Source: an uncultured Prevotella sp.
Lineage (GTDB): Bacteria; Bacteroidota; Bacteroidia; Bacteroidales; Bacteroidaceae
DNA: 57,823 bases
Assembly (NCBI GenBank): GCA_946612625.1
Contig: CAMOEW010000005.1
Coordinates: 1 to 57,823, forward strand
Direction: 5' to 3'
This document shows, piece after piece, positions 1 through 9,500 of this stretch (position 1 is its first letter; every line of letters starts with the position of its first letter). A program made the position numbers and the translations under genes. Below the pieces are notes generated by a model, which ran no database searches, was not told the DNA's origin, and saw nothing but the letters and a program-made list of their open reading frames with translations.

Positions 1-1
1 T

Positions 2-82
2 TGGAAAGTATCTTTTATCAATGGTGAATTTCGCGCTTTTGGAATTGAACATTATACTTTCCCCTATCCGCTTGACCAATAA
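2..82 (+). CDS. 3' end of an unidentified gene entering from the left edge
   Basis: An open frame runs in from the window edge and ends at the TAA at 80-82; it encodes 26 residues ending FPYPLDQ. No start is visible, so it can only be the tail of a gene beginning outside the window. The residue mix (alternating aromatic and polar, such as EHYTFPYP) looks like real protein, but the stretch is too short to name a family. It would be convergent with the AraC-like gene that ends at 116. Confidence 0.45.
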   Translation, partial: WKVSFINGEFRAFGIEHYTFPYPLDQ

Positions 83-115
83 ATTCCAATTTAGCAGACA
101 ACAAACTAACCAAAG

Positions 116-601
116 CTATTGGCTACTTTTCATTTTCTTGCGGTGTTCTACAGGCGACTGGTTATAGGTGCGCTTGCACACGAGATACAGGTTGTTGAGC
201 GTGCCGATGCCGCTGCGGCGTGCTACTTCGGCTGGGGGCATGTCGGTGAAGCGCAGCAGCTCGTCCATTATCCTCACCTGATATTTCATGCGCATCTCCT
301 GAGCCGACAGTCCGGTGAGTATGAATGCCAGCGAGCTGAAATCCTTTGCCGACACTCCATAGCGTTCGTAGAGCGGCTTGAAGTCTGTAGCGCCCTCTGA
401 AAGCATCCTGGCATATTCGTCGAGAATGTGAATGCCTGTTCCATTCCATTGTTGTTGATGCAGCGGCGATATGTACAGCTGTTCGAACGAAAACTGTGGT
501 TCTACTTTCAGTTTGCGCTTGATTCTTGGTTCCGGCTCGCCGCTTTTCCAGCGATAGTGGCGATGTTTCCATGCTTCGCCTCCTCTGATGCTTGAACTCA
601 T
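116..601 (-). CDS. Small AraC-like helix-turn-helix protein
   Basis: A 161-residue protein, probably cytoplasmic and DNA-binding. The C-terminal third (about 100-155) carries the pattern of an AraC/XylS HTH: an EVARRSGIGTLNNLYLVCKR stretch followed by TYNQSPVEHRKK, which matches the family's conserved end (F/Y-x-x-SPxxYR). The N-terminal 60 residues are basic and contain no recognisable sugar-binding domain, so it is much shorter than the usual AraC regulator of about 290 residues. A good promoter lies upstream at 638-668. It lies beside the pectin locus but is separated from it by the paired palindromes, so a role in that locus is unproven. Related short HTH proteins are common in Prevotella. 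No function is assigned beyond probable DNA binding. Confidence 0.6.
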   Translation of the reverse strand: MSSSIRGGEAWKHRHYRWKSGEPEPRIKRKLKVEPQFSFEQLYISPLHQQQWNGTGIHILDEYARMLSEGATDFKPLYERYGVSAKDFSSLAFILTGLSAQEMRMKYQVRIMDELLRFTDMPPAEVARRSGIGTLNNLYLVCKRTYNQSPVEHRKKMKSSQ

Positions 602-637
602 GATATTACTGTTTTATGTTTTTTATTTTTGTTCATG

Positions 638-668
638 CAAAGGTAATAATAAATAATGGTAATACAAA
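638..668 (-). promoter_or_regulatory. Bacteroidetes-type promoter for the AraC-like gene
   Basis: On the minus strand a TTTG at 668-665 is followed after 19 bases by TACCTTTG at 645-638. This matches the Bacteroidetes consensus TTTG-N19-21-TAnnTTTG. The start site would fall near 631, giving a leader of about 30 bases before the ATG at 601. Confidence 0.7.
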
Positions 669-681
669 TATTTTCAAAACA

Positions 682-754
682 AAATAATCCCTTAGAACTA
701 AGGGATTATTTATTTCGGAACTTTTATAATCCCTTGGTATCAAGGGATTATAAA
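682..754. repeat. Paired-palindrome repeat, copy 1
   Basis: Two palindromes stand side by side. The first has 14-base arms at 682-695 and 698-711 around AA; the second has 14-base arms at 723-736 and 741-754 around GTAT. Both share the core AATCCCTTAG/AATCCCTTG. The reverse complement of 34102-34178 has the same order, core and spacer character (TTTGGAA versus TTCGGAA). The unit lies between the stop of the 384-residue gene (776) and the promoter of the AraC-like gene, so it may also act as a terminator. Confidence 0.8.
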
Positions 755-775
755 GTTTGGAATTTCAGTGCAAGA

Positions 776-1930
776 TTATTTCTGGATGAATTTCTTGCCG
801 TTCTTGATTACAAGACCCTTGTAGCCGTCGGCAACTTTCTGGCCTGCGAGGTTGAAGAGCTGGCCGTCGATGCTGTTTTCAGCAGAAGCCTTCAGGCTGG
901 AGATGCCTGCTTCGCCGGAAGTCGGGTCGTACTGAGAATCGTAAGAAGTCGCGGAGTAGTCAACGTCAACAACGAAGTTAACCTGAGCACCACCGTATGT
1001 GAAGGTAACCGACTCGGCACCGTTAATGCACATGATGGTTTGGGTTGGGTTGTTTCCGTCTTTTGCTGTTGTTATGGCTACGTCCATTGTCGTGCCGTTG
1101 AACTCAGTGAATTTGGGTGATGCGCCATCACTGTTAGGAACGGCATAGAATGTCATGCGATAGATTTTCTTGCCTGTTGCAGCTGTGAAGGTGTTCTGTG
1201 CGCCGTTAGAGTTCTTGATGCTGCTGTATGCTGCATCGCCTACTTTGATGTTTGCACCGCCCTTACCATAGTTCTTCGATGTGTTTCCTGAGATTTGCAT
1301 CGTAGCGCCGTCACCGTATGTTACTTTGTTGGTGTTGCCGGTGTAGCCGTAAACCTTGCTCTGCGGCTCAACGTATGTTCCTGCGGCGGTATTGATGCCA
1401 TTCAGACCTGTCGTACCACCCTTTGCATAGATGGTATATACGTGACCGGCGATGAATTTGTATGTACCAGTGTAGTAGTTTGCGAGACCCTCAACCGCAA
1501 CTTCGGTGATGGCTACGTCTTCTTTTGAGTTCTGGTCGTAGCACGACACAGCCTTGCCTTCACCATGCTTGTAGTAGAGAGTCATGTCGGTGTTCTGCTT
1601 GGCAGTAACGATGAGAGAGATTCCATTAGGCGTTGCATCGGCGTACGCTGTGCCTTCCCAGTTATTGTCTTCTGCAGGAGCGGCATCAACACGGATGTTG
1701 ATATACTTGGTGAAGTCGTAGCCTCCGTAGGTCTTGGGGTCGTTTTTGTCGTTCTCATCCTTGATGAGTGCGGTCTCTGTGTCCTGAACAGCTGTAACGA
1801 CCGTAGCATAGTCGTTGTCAAGGATTGTTGTTCCTTTTGGCAGTGATCCGGAGTTGGTAGCATTCCAGTCCTGGGCACTTACTGATACTGCAGCCATTGC
1901 AGCTGCGGCAAAAAGTAGAATTTTTTTCAT
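776..1930 (-). CDS. Secreted protein of the pectin locus with C-terminal sorting-type tail
   Basis: A 384-residue protein with a signal peptide (MKKILLFAAAAMAAVSVSAQ, cleavage after SAQ). No catalytic motif is recognised. Residues about 230-335 (from the AAYSSIKNSNG stretch through TFTYGGAQVNFVVDVDY) look like the beta-sandwich domain near the C-terminus of the neighbouring PL1 pectate lyase, which suggests carbohydrate binding. The end, FNLAGQKV...GLVIKNGKKFIQK, is the tail common on Prevotella exported proteins and resembles T9SS type A sorting signals. It is the last gene of the SusC/SusD block, 87 bases beyond the lipoprotein gene, with a perfect 16-bp hairpin in that gap. Binding of pectic glycan is inferred from this context and the domain resemblance. 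Confidence 0.7.
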   Translation of the reverse strand: MKKILLFAAAAMAAVSVSAQDWNATNSGSLPKGTTILDNDYATVVTAVQDTETALIKDENDKNDPKTYGGYDFTKYINIRVDAAPAEDNNWEGTAYADATPNGISLIVTAKQNTDMTLYYKHGEGKAVSCYDQNSKEDVAITEVAVEGLANYYTGTYKFIAGHVYTIYAKGGTTGLNGINTAAGTYVEPQSKVYGYTGNTNKVTYGDGATMQISGNTSKNYGKGGANIKVGDAAYSSIKNSNGAQNTFTAATGKKIYRMTFYAVPNSDGASPKFTEFNGTTMDVAITTAKDGNNPTQTIMCINGAESVTFTYGGAQVNFVVDVDYSATSYDSQYDPTSGEAGISSLKASAENSIDGQLFNLAGQKVADGYKGLVIKNGKKFIQK

Positions 1931-1971
1931 AATGTTTTTAATTTTAAAATAATAGTTAATAATTAATTAGT

Positions 1972-2008
1972 AATGAGAAATGAGGAAACTGATTCCTCAT
2001 TTCTCATT
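1972..2008 (-). terminator. Perfect 16-bp hairpin between lipoprotein and secreted-protein genes
   Basis: Arms at 1972-1987 and 1993-2008 are fully complementary around a 5-base loop. The hairpin lies 10 bases after the lipoprotein stop at 2018. On the minus strand it is followed by AT-rich sequence rather than a clean T run. It could terminate partially, or protect the upstream mRNA, and so lower expression of the downstream gene. No separate promoter of the usual form is visible between it and the ATG at 1930. Confidence 0.6.
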
Positions 2009-2017
2009 GATAGTTGT

Positions 2018-4339
2018 TTATTGTTGCGTTTGCGTACGCCACTTGGATGCACCAATCTGGTTCTTCACGATTTCGTTGTCGAAATGTTTGAAGTAGAGGT
2101 TGGCCGTTCCGCCGATGAGGCTGTTGACACCAGTTGCAGGCGTCGAGCCGTCGATAGAACCGGTGTGGTGAACGTGAGCAGTCTCTGTTCCTACCACTGG
2201 TATTGGCGGGTATGGACTGTACATCAGTTCGGCAGCCGATATGTCGGCAATCTTGATCTTCAGCTCGTCAGCACCGGCAGGGAACGATACATCGCTGTTG
2301 GCAGTGAATGCACCGAACGAGTTCTTCGTTGCGCTGAAGGCGTTGGCAGTGAACACCTCGCCTGTAGCTTCGTTGACGTTGTCGTTGGTTGACCAGTTGT
2401 CGTGGATGTCGAATGTGGTCATATCTTCGCAGACGCCACCGAAGGTACGGATGTCGGCACCCTGCAGGTTCATCTGACGCTCGTCGCCGTCTTTCTTCAC
2501 CTGTACGAAGAGGTTCTTGCGAATGGTGATAGTAGAACCAGCGGGCAGGTTGCGGAACGAGAACATCGGACGTCCGGAGTAGGTGTTCCAGTTGACGAAC
2601 GTGTTGTTCTCAACGGTGATATGGAACACGAGGCTTGGGTCAGTCCACTTACCGGTACCGGTTCCGTGGGTAAGGAAGTTACCAATCGGGCACTCGAAGA
2701 ACGTGTTGTTGCGCCATACCATGTCGTTGAAGCAGTTGGATGCTGCGTTGTTCAGGTCGCCGGTGAAGAAGCCGTAACCGGAACCGTTGCCACCGTAGCC
2801 GCCGCAGTTGAAGAACTCGCAGTCTTCGACAATGAAATGAGCGATGTACTCACCGAATTTACACTGCGTACGACCGAATCCGCGCACGAAGCGCTGGAAC
2901 GTACAGCCGCGGATCTCGAAGTTCTCGATGCGCATACCCATACCTCCGGAGTACTGGTTGAACAGGTAGTTACCTGTTGCACCGCCCTCGAACGAGTTGT
3001 GTGCGCCGGGATAGTCGAAGTCGATGTTCTCGAAGATGATGTTGTCGATGTCGATAGGAATATTGGCATTCTCACCTTCGAGCGGCTGGCGGCCGAGCAT
3101 GAACAGGGCGGGCGACCCACTGGATGACGGCAGGTTGCGCAGGTCATATACCTTGGCTTTGCCCTTGCCGGCTGCGATGTCGTCGGGGTTGGTCTTCAGA
3201 GTGAAGCCCTTGTAGAGTTCGGTGTTGCTGGTGGTGAAATATACCTTTCCACCCTCAAGATAGAATACCTGGTTCTCGGCGAGGTTAATGTCGGTCATGA
3301 AGTTCTGCAGCACTTTGTCAATACGTGTTGCCGTGAAGTTAGGACCAAGCAGGCTCTCGTAGTCGGAGAACTTGTATGTGGTACCGTCGATAACCATGGT
3401 GTCAACCTCAAGGTAGCCGTTAGCGGCGTTGATGAGGATAGGATCGCCGAGCACACCCTTCGTACGCACGGGCTGCGTGTTATATACGGCGTCAACGTCG
3501 ATGGGTATGTCTTTGTCGATGACGTCAACATAATAAACCGAGTTCTGGGTCAGTCCTTTAACATCGATGTAGCCGCGAGTGAAGTCTTCGTCGGTGAGCA
3601 CATAGTTCGTACCCTGGAATTTCTCGGGAACGACAGCACCCGGAGAACTCTCTGAGGCTTTAATGCGGAAATAGTCGCACTTCCACACTGGGTTGCCGCT
3701 GCCGTCGGTGGTCTCGGTGAAGTGTTCCTTCCACTCTTCGTAGTCGGGGTTGGAGCTGTCAACCGTGCGGTTCAGATATACACGGAAGCTTGCCTCACCG
3801 GTAGATTCGTCGAAGACGTTGTCTGAAATCTGGGCGATAACCTTAGGAGTGGAGTAGCGTCCGTCGGTGGGGATGTCGAGATAGTCGGCCCAGTGCTGTC
3901 CGTCGCCATAGCCCCACCACTGGCTGTGGTGCCCCTCACCGCGTGGCGAGAGAGCACGGATGGCAAAGCGGTAGTTGGTGTTGTAGGCCAGGTTGGTCAG
4001 CAGCATGGTGTCCTTGTCGGCTGCGAGTGTGTAGGTGAAGAGCACGTTGTCAGGATTCTCCCACGCCTCTTCGCCATTGGCTACTTTTCCCCGTGTTGAT
4101 ACCTTGATCTCATAGCCAGAGGCACCGTTCACCATACTCCATGACAGGAAGATGGAGTTACGGCCGCGCAGGGCGCAGAGGTCGGGGTCGCTGGAGCCTG
4201 CCGACACGGTGTAGCGCGTGCGGAACTGCGGCCTGATCAGTCTGTCGGAAGATGCCAGGTAGCCTTCGTCGTCGTCTTTACAGGAGAAGACGGTGAACGC
4301 TGTCATCAGCATCAATGAATATAAAAATATTTTTTTCAT
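2018..4339 (-). CDS. Surface lipoprotein with FN3 and DUF4957/DUF5123-like regions (putative pectin-binding protein)
   Basis: A 773-residue lipoprotein. The signal ends in a lipobox, VFSC, followed directly by KDDDEG, the kind of acidic stretch that acts as a lipoprotein export signal to the cell surface in Bacteroidetes. Residues about 45-160 read as a fibronectin type III fold (SWSMVNGASGYEIKVS ... NLAYNTNYRFAIRALS). Residues about 290-700 are rich in short Asn-containing turns (ENNTFVNW, RKNLFVQV, IEDCEFFNC-like) typical of a right-handed beta-helix, as in DUF4957/DUF5123 proteins of pectin loci. No lyase catalytic arginine is obvious. It follows susD by 29 bases, the SusE/F position, which supports glycan capture at the surface. 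Binding specificity is inferred from the neighbouring enzymes. Confidence 0.75.
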   Translation of the reverse strand: MKKIFLYSLMLMTAFTVFSCKDDDEGYLASSDRLIRPQFRTRYTVSAGSSDPDLCALRGRNSIFLSWSMVNGASGYEIKVSTRGKVANGEEAWENPDNVLFTYTLAADKDTMLLTNLAYNTNYRFAIRALSPRGEGHHSQWWGYGDGQHWADYLDIPTDGRYSTPKVIAQISDNVFDESTGEASFRVYLNRTVDSSNPDYEEWKEHFTETTDGSGNPVWKCDYFRIKASESSPGAVVPEKFQGTNYVLTDEDFTRGYIDVKGLTQNSVYYVDVIDKDIPIDVDAVYNTQPVRTKGVLGDPILINAANGYLEVDTMVIDGTTYKFSDYESLLGPNFTATRIDKVLQNFMTDINLAENQVFYLEGGKVYFTTSNTELYKGFTLKTNPDDIAAGKGKAKVYDLRNLPSSSGSPALFMLGRQPLEGENANIPIDIDNIIFENIDFDYPGAHNSFEGGATGNYLFNQYSGGMGMRIENFEIRGCTFQRFVRGFGRTQCKFGEYIAHFIVEDCEFFNCGGYGGNGSGYGFFTGDLNNAASNCFNDMVWRNNTFFECPIGNFLTHGTGTGKWTDPSLVFHITVENNTFVNWNTYSGRPMFSFRNLPAGSTITIRKNLFVQVKKDGDERQMNLQGADIRTFGGVCEDMTTFDIHDNWSTNDNVNEATGEVFTANAFSATKNSFGAFTANSDVSFPAGADELKIKIADISAAELMYSPYPPIPVVGTETAHVHHTGSIDGSTPATGVNSLIGGTANLYFKHFDNEIVKNQIGASKWRTQTQQ

Positions 4340-4368
4340 ATCTGTATTTTCTTTATTACTGTTAGTAA

Positions 4369-6501
4369 TTAATATCCGTAGTAGTTGGTGTAATTGCCTC
4401 GGCGAAGAGCCTCACGTGGGATGGGGAGCAGATAGCGGATGACGGGATATTCGGTGAGAATCTGTCCGCCTTCGATCTTCTTTGCTACGCCGTTGTCGAT
4501 GAGGTAGATGCTTCCGTAGTCGCCTGCATTAACACCGCCGCGGATGTAGCCGTAGAGCGAGTAGCGCACTGCTGCCTGAGGATAGCCGCCGTCTTCATCG
4601 TACCACTTGCTATAGAAGTCGGCACTTTCTGTCCAAGCCACTTTGTTTTCAGGCGACTCGTCGTTGGGCTTCTTGATGGCTGTGTAGTCGAGGTTGTTGT
4701 CTTCGAACCACAGCTGCGGATTGTTGCGGATGCTCACGGCAGAGTGAATCTGGGTTCCGGCAGCATCGGTGGTCTTCAGCTCATTCGACGTAGCCTCTTT
4801 GTTCAGGACGAAGAGACAGGGCAGTGTAGTGTTCTGATAGTAGCTCAGGTCGAGAGAGTTCTTTGCAGGGTTCTTGATGTAGATATAGGTAATCTGGTTT
4901 GGCAGCAGACGGTTGTCGAAATACTCCACACCGTCGTGGTCTTCTACATTGTCGCCCCATGTCACACCGACGCCGGCATCCTCGGCAACTGCCCAGTTGC
5001 GCATGAACGTCCAGTAGATGGTTTCAGCCAGCATATTGTTGCGTACCAAATCCTTCCAGCGCATATTCTCGCCGGCAAACTCAAACTTGCGCTCGTTGAG
5101 GATTGCCTTGAGGAAGCTGTCCTCGTCGCCAACGGCAACAGCGGGCAAGGTAGCGTTGCGGAATGCACGCTCGCGCACCATGTCGAAGCAGGCAAGAGCC
5201 TTGGCGTTGACAGTGTGAGTCAGCTTGACGTCGGCCTCTGCGTACATCAGCAGCACGTCGGCATAGCGCAGATAGGGATAGTTGATACCCGTATTGCTAG
5301 TGGAAATCTTAGTATAGGCACTGGTGGTGTTCCAGATCTTCGACCACTTCTGGTTGTGAAGACCGTAGGAAGCACGAATGATAGGAGTGCCCTGATAGTC
5401 GTAGTACCAGAAGCCCTCGCCGACGTACTTGCGTGCGTCGCCTTGAGCGAAGCTGTAGCGATAGAACGACTCCAGATACTGTCCGCCGTTGCACTCGCCC
5501 CACTGATAGTCGGTTTCACCGGCGTTCGACTGGAAGGTCGGACCCTGGCGGTAGCCGATAGTGCCTGAAGCCTCGATTGCAAACGGAAGCTCGAAGATGG
5601 GGTCGTCGCCGCTGGCAACCTGCATGTTGCACTCGTCGTAGAACACCTGCTGATAGTCTTTCTTAAGAGAGTGGGTGCCGCTGATGATGACAGAGTCGGC
5701 ATAGAGGCGGGCTTTCTCGAGGAAGTACTGCTCCAGTTCGGCTGTCGGTTTGCCCATATAGCCGTAGGTGCCTTCCTGAATACTGGTGTCGGTGGCACCG
5801 TGGCGCAGAGAATAGCCGGAAGCCTGAAGGGCGATACGCGCAATCATGGCCCAGCAAGCCTCGCGCGAAGCACGCTCGATACCCTCAGAGATTTCAGAGG
5901 CGAACTTCATCTTCGGGGCAATCTCTGCCAGATCCTCGACGAGAGCCTTGGCCACAACGTCGCGAGAGGTGATTGCCGGAGCGAAGTTTTCGGTTGCTGA
6001 AGTAGGCTCGAAGGTGAACGGAACGTCGCCCCAGTAGCACAGCAGTTCATAGTAGAGCATGGCGCGGAGTACCTTTGCCTCGCCCATCATCTGTGTGATT
6101 TCGGTGTTTTTCTCATTGTAGATGGAACCGTTCTTCAGGTTGAAGATGAAGTTGTTGGCGTTCTCGATTGCCGTCCAGGTGGCATTCCACACGCTGTTGA
6201 CTGTGCTGCTGTTGGCATCGCAGTCATAACGCTGAGGCGTGTTCGACTGCCTCGACTCCTTGCTGTTGCTGACGTAATCAACGTCGGAGTTGAGCACCAG
6301 TGAGTAGGTGTATGCCTGTCCGAAGCAGTTGTTTGTCAAGATGCTGGCATAGACTCCGTTGAGGGCTTCGCCTGCATCTTTTTGTGAACTGAAGACATCA
6401 TCGATGGAGTACTTCGACGGAGTCTCCACATCAAGATAGTCGTTGCAGGCCGTCAGTAGGAGCGCTCCGAGTCCACAGGTCAATAAACTCTTTATTTTCA
6501 T
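4369..6501 (-). CDS. SusD/RagB-family outer-membrane glycan-binding lipoprotein
   Basis: A 710-residue lipoprotein with lipobox LLTAC and the typical SusD opening NDYLDVETPSKYSIDDVF. The helical TPR-type N-terminal half (TWTAIENANNFIFNL, EAKVLRAMLYYELLCYWGDVPF) and the late RNxLAETIYW/IPREAL segments fit the family. The C-terminal IPREALRRGNYTNYYGY is a standard SusD end. SusD proteins cap the SusC barrel and hand oligosaccharides to it. The gene lies 36 bases after susC and 29 before the DUF4957/DUF5123 lipoprotein gene, a usual order. At 710 residues it is longer than classic SusD (about 550). Specificity for pectic oligosaccharides is inferred from the locus. Confidence 0.92.
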   Translation of the reverse strand: MKIKSLLTCGLGALLLTACNDYLDVETPSKYSIDDVFSSQKDAGEALNGVYASILTNNCFGQAYTYSLVLNSDVDYVSNSKESRQSNTPQRYDCDANSSTVNSVWNATWTAIENANNFIFNLKNGSIYNEKNTEITQMMGEAKVLRAMLYYELLCYWGDVPFTFEPTSATENFAPAITSRDVVAKALVEDLAEIAPKMKFASEISEGIERASREACWAMIARIALQASGYSLRHGATDTSIQEGTYGYMGKPTAELEQYFLEKARLYADSVIISGTHSLKKDYQQVFYDECNMQVASGDDPIFELPFAIEASGTIGYRQGPTFQSNAGETDYQWGECNGGQYLESFYRYSFAQGDARKYVGEGFWYYDYQGTPIIRASYGLHNQKWSKIWNTTSAYTKISTSNTGINYPYLRYADVLLMYAEADVKLTHTVNAKALACFDMVRERAFRNATLPAVAVGDEDSFLKAILNERKFEFAGENMRWKDLVRNNMLAETIYWTFMRNWAVAEDAGVGVTWGDNVEDHDGVEYFDNRLLPNQITYIYIKNPAKNSLDLSYYQNTTLPCLFVLNKEATSNELKTTDAAGTQIHSAVSIRNNPQLWFEDNNLDYTAIKKPNDESPENKVAWTESADFYSKWYDEDGGYPQAAVRYSLYGYIRGGVNAGDYGSIYLIDNGVAKKIEGGQILTEYPVIRYLLPIPREALRRGNYTNYYGY

Positions 6502-6537
6502 GATTGTTGACTTCTTATGTTTATAAATAATGTAGCG

Positions 6538-9500
6538 TTAGAATGTAGCGTTGATACCGAATGAGAAGGAACGTGAGCGCGGGTAGCGGTTGTAGTCCAT
6601 CGATGGAGTGAGTCCTGACTGCACGTCAACTTCGGGGTCGTAGCCTGAGTATCCGGTGATGATAAAGAGATTGCTGACAGACACATAGGCGCGCAGCTTG
6701 CTGAGGAAGATCTTCTTGACAACCTTCTTAGGAAGCGTATAGCCAACGGTGATGTCGGTGCAGCGGAAGAACGAGCCGTTCTCTACAAAGTAAGAGTTCA
6801 TGGTGTTGGTCACCAAGTCGGCGGGGTTCCACAGGCCTTTCGATGCGTTGATTGCCAGATAGTCGGTGGTCTGGTCGAGCACTGTTGCCGAAGTCGTGGT
6901 ATAGTCGTCGTGGCTGCCGAAGTCGGCGGTATAGACCCAGCGGTTGCCACGGCCGAAGTCTTTTAGCACGTTGGTATAGGTGGTGGCATTGCTTGAGCTC
7001 GACGACAGGGCATAGGCTGTACCGTTATATACGTCGAAGTTGAGCATATAGGTAAAGTTGGCTGTGAAGTCGAAGTCCTTCCACTGTCCGCTCAGACCGA
7101 AACCTCCCTGCCAGCGCGGGTTGGTGTTGCCGATTACGGTGCGGTCCTTGTCGGTAATCTTGCCGTCGCCGTCGAGATCCTTGAACTTCATCTTGCCGGG
7201 CATCGACGGGTCGCCGGAGGTAGAGGCGGCCAGTACGTCGGTGGTCATCTCGGGAACGCCGGGCTTGAGCACCCACTTGGTCTTGTTGTTCCAAGTGTCG
7301 AGGTCGAAGTCGTTGACGCTGTACAGACCGTCATATACATAACCGTAGAACAGGCCTACCTCGCCGCCTACCTGAAGGATGTAGTCGTCCTTGCCGGATG
7401 AATAGAAGCGAGTGCTGTTGTTGTAGAGCACGTCGTCGGAAGCATTCAGCTCCTTAACTTTCATCTTGTTGTGACCAAGGGTGAGGCTGGCGCTTAATAC
7501 GTAGTCCTTGCCGCGAACAATATCGCCGTTGACGGTAAGTTCGAAACCGGAGTTCTGTACCTTACCGATGTTCTGCTGCTGATAGGCGTAGCCTGATGTC
7601 GTAGAAATCGGCGATTTATAGAGCAGGTCGCGAGTGGTGTTGATGTAGAACTCGGGAGTGATGTTCAGACGTCCGTTAAACAGCGAGATGTCGGCAGCAA
7701 GGTTGCGGGTAATGGTGGTCTCCCACTTGATGTCCTTGTTGGGATACAGCGATGGTGAACTGTAGTACATCTCGCCATACTGACGCTGCTCGCCGAAGCC
7801 GGGACCGCCTTCGTTGGAGATGGTGTAGCGATAACGCCACAGGTCGGCATCGATGTTGTTGTTACCGGCAAGACCGAAGGCTACGCGAAGCTTCAAGTTG
7901 GTAATCCACTTGACGTTCTTCATGAACGGCTCGTCGCTGACTACCCATGCACCCGAGATTGAGGGGAACCAGCCCCACTGGTTGCCGGGAGCGAACTTTG
8001 TGGAACCGTCGGCACGCAGCGTACCGGAAACCAGGTAGCGGTGCTTCCAGTTGTAGCTTACCTGTCCGAAGAACGATGCTGTGCGGTCGGGGGTCGATTT
8101 GAATGTCTCTGAGAGGTATGCGTCGCCCAGACCCATGTTGTCGAAGGCACGATCGGCAGTGATAGAACGGTCGAAGTAGCGGTTCTTCTGGGTGCTCTCA
8201 GTGTATTGGGTGTTGTAGATTTCCTGTCCGAGAAGGAACGACAGATTATGGTTGTCCTTGATGGTCATGTCGTAAGAAGCGGTGTTGGTCCAGGTGTAGG
8301 ACTGTGTGGTGCGCTTTACTATCTGAGCCACGGGCTGAGAGTTGTACTTCTTGCCTTCTGCAGTGAGATAGCCCCAATAGCGCTGCTGGTCGCGGAAGGT
8401 GATGGAGAAGTTACCCTCGGTGCGAAGAGTCAGGCCGGGGATTGGCGTCCATGTGAGCGACAGACGGTTGTTCACATTGTAGGAGTGCTTCTTCTGAACA
8501 TTCGTCGCGATGTTTGATGAGGGATTGTTTGCGTCCCACTCTGCAAGTGCGTCGGGATCGACGAGAGTGAAGTGGCTGCCGTAGGTTCCGAACTGGGTGT
8601 AACCCTTGGTGGGAGCATACTTCAGCACGTCGATGATACCACCTGTACCAACACCGTCGCCACCGGCTCCTTCGTCGCGGCGATAGGTCATCGTCGGGCT
8701 GTAGTTGAGCTTGAGATTCTTGTGAAGGTTGGTGTTCAACTTCAGGTTGATATTAGTACGGCGAACGCCGGAACCCTTGATGGTACCACGGTCATCGGTC
8801 TGTGTGATCGAGAGTTTGAACTTCGTGTTGTCGTTACCGCCACCGATGGCAACATTGGCCATGTAGTTCAGAGGCGACTGGTTCATCACCTCGTCCTGCC
8901 AGTCAACGTTTGGAACGGTGCTATAGACATCGAGGTCGGCAGGGTTGCCGAAATTCTGACGCCAGTTGCGGGCTGAGCTTGAGCTGTAGGACACGCCGCC
9001 CTGGGCGCGGTCCCAGGTGTATTCAGCGAAGTCGGCAATGTTCATCAGGTCGAGCTTCTTTGCTCTGTGAGCAATAGTGAGACGGCCATTGAACTCTACC
9101 TGCACCTTGCCGGCCTGTGCCGACTTGGTTGTCACCACGATAACACCGTTACCTCCCTTGGCTCCATAGATAGCAGTCAGTGAGGCATCCTTCAGAACGT
9201 CGATAGAGGCGATGTCTGACGGTGGAATATCGTTGATGTTTGCCTGCTGGAATCCATCGACGATGTAGAGAGGCTCGTTGCTCTGGGTTACTGATGTTGC
9301 ACCACGGACGCGGATATTGATGTCGGCACCGGGCTGACCATCAACTGTTGTTACCTGTACACCGGCAATCTTACCCTGAAGAGCCTCGGCTGCCGACGAC
9401 ACAGGAACGGCCTCAAGTTTCTTTCCTGAGACAGAACCGACGGAACCGGTGAGGTCTTTGCGTGCCTTGCTGGTATAACCAACGACCACCACTTCATCTA

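Noticed and set aside
656..1120. A 154-codon plus-strand frame starting in the paired palindromes
   Set aside because: Its first residues come from translating the repeat and the rest is antisense to the secreted protein. A similar translated repeat occurs at the other copy, which explains the apparent likeness.
2402..3127. A 241-codon plus-strand frame inside the lipoprotein gene
   Set aside because: Antisense to a protein with clear lipobox and FN3 pattern; Val/Ala/Glu-rich composition typical of a shadow frame.
4744..5568. A 274-codon plus-strand frame inside the susD gene
   Set aside because: Antisense shadow of a well-supported SusD gene.
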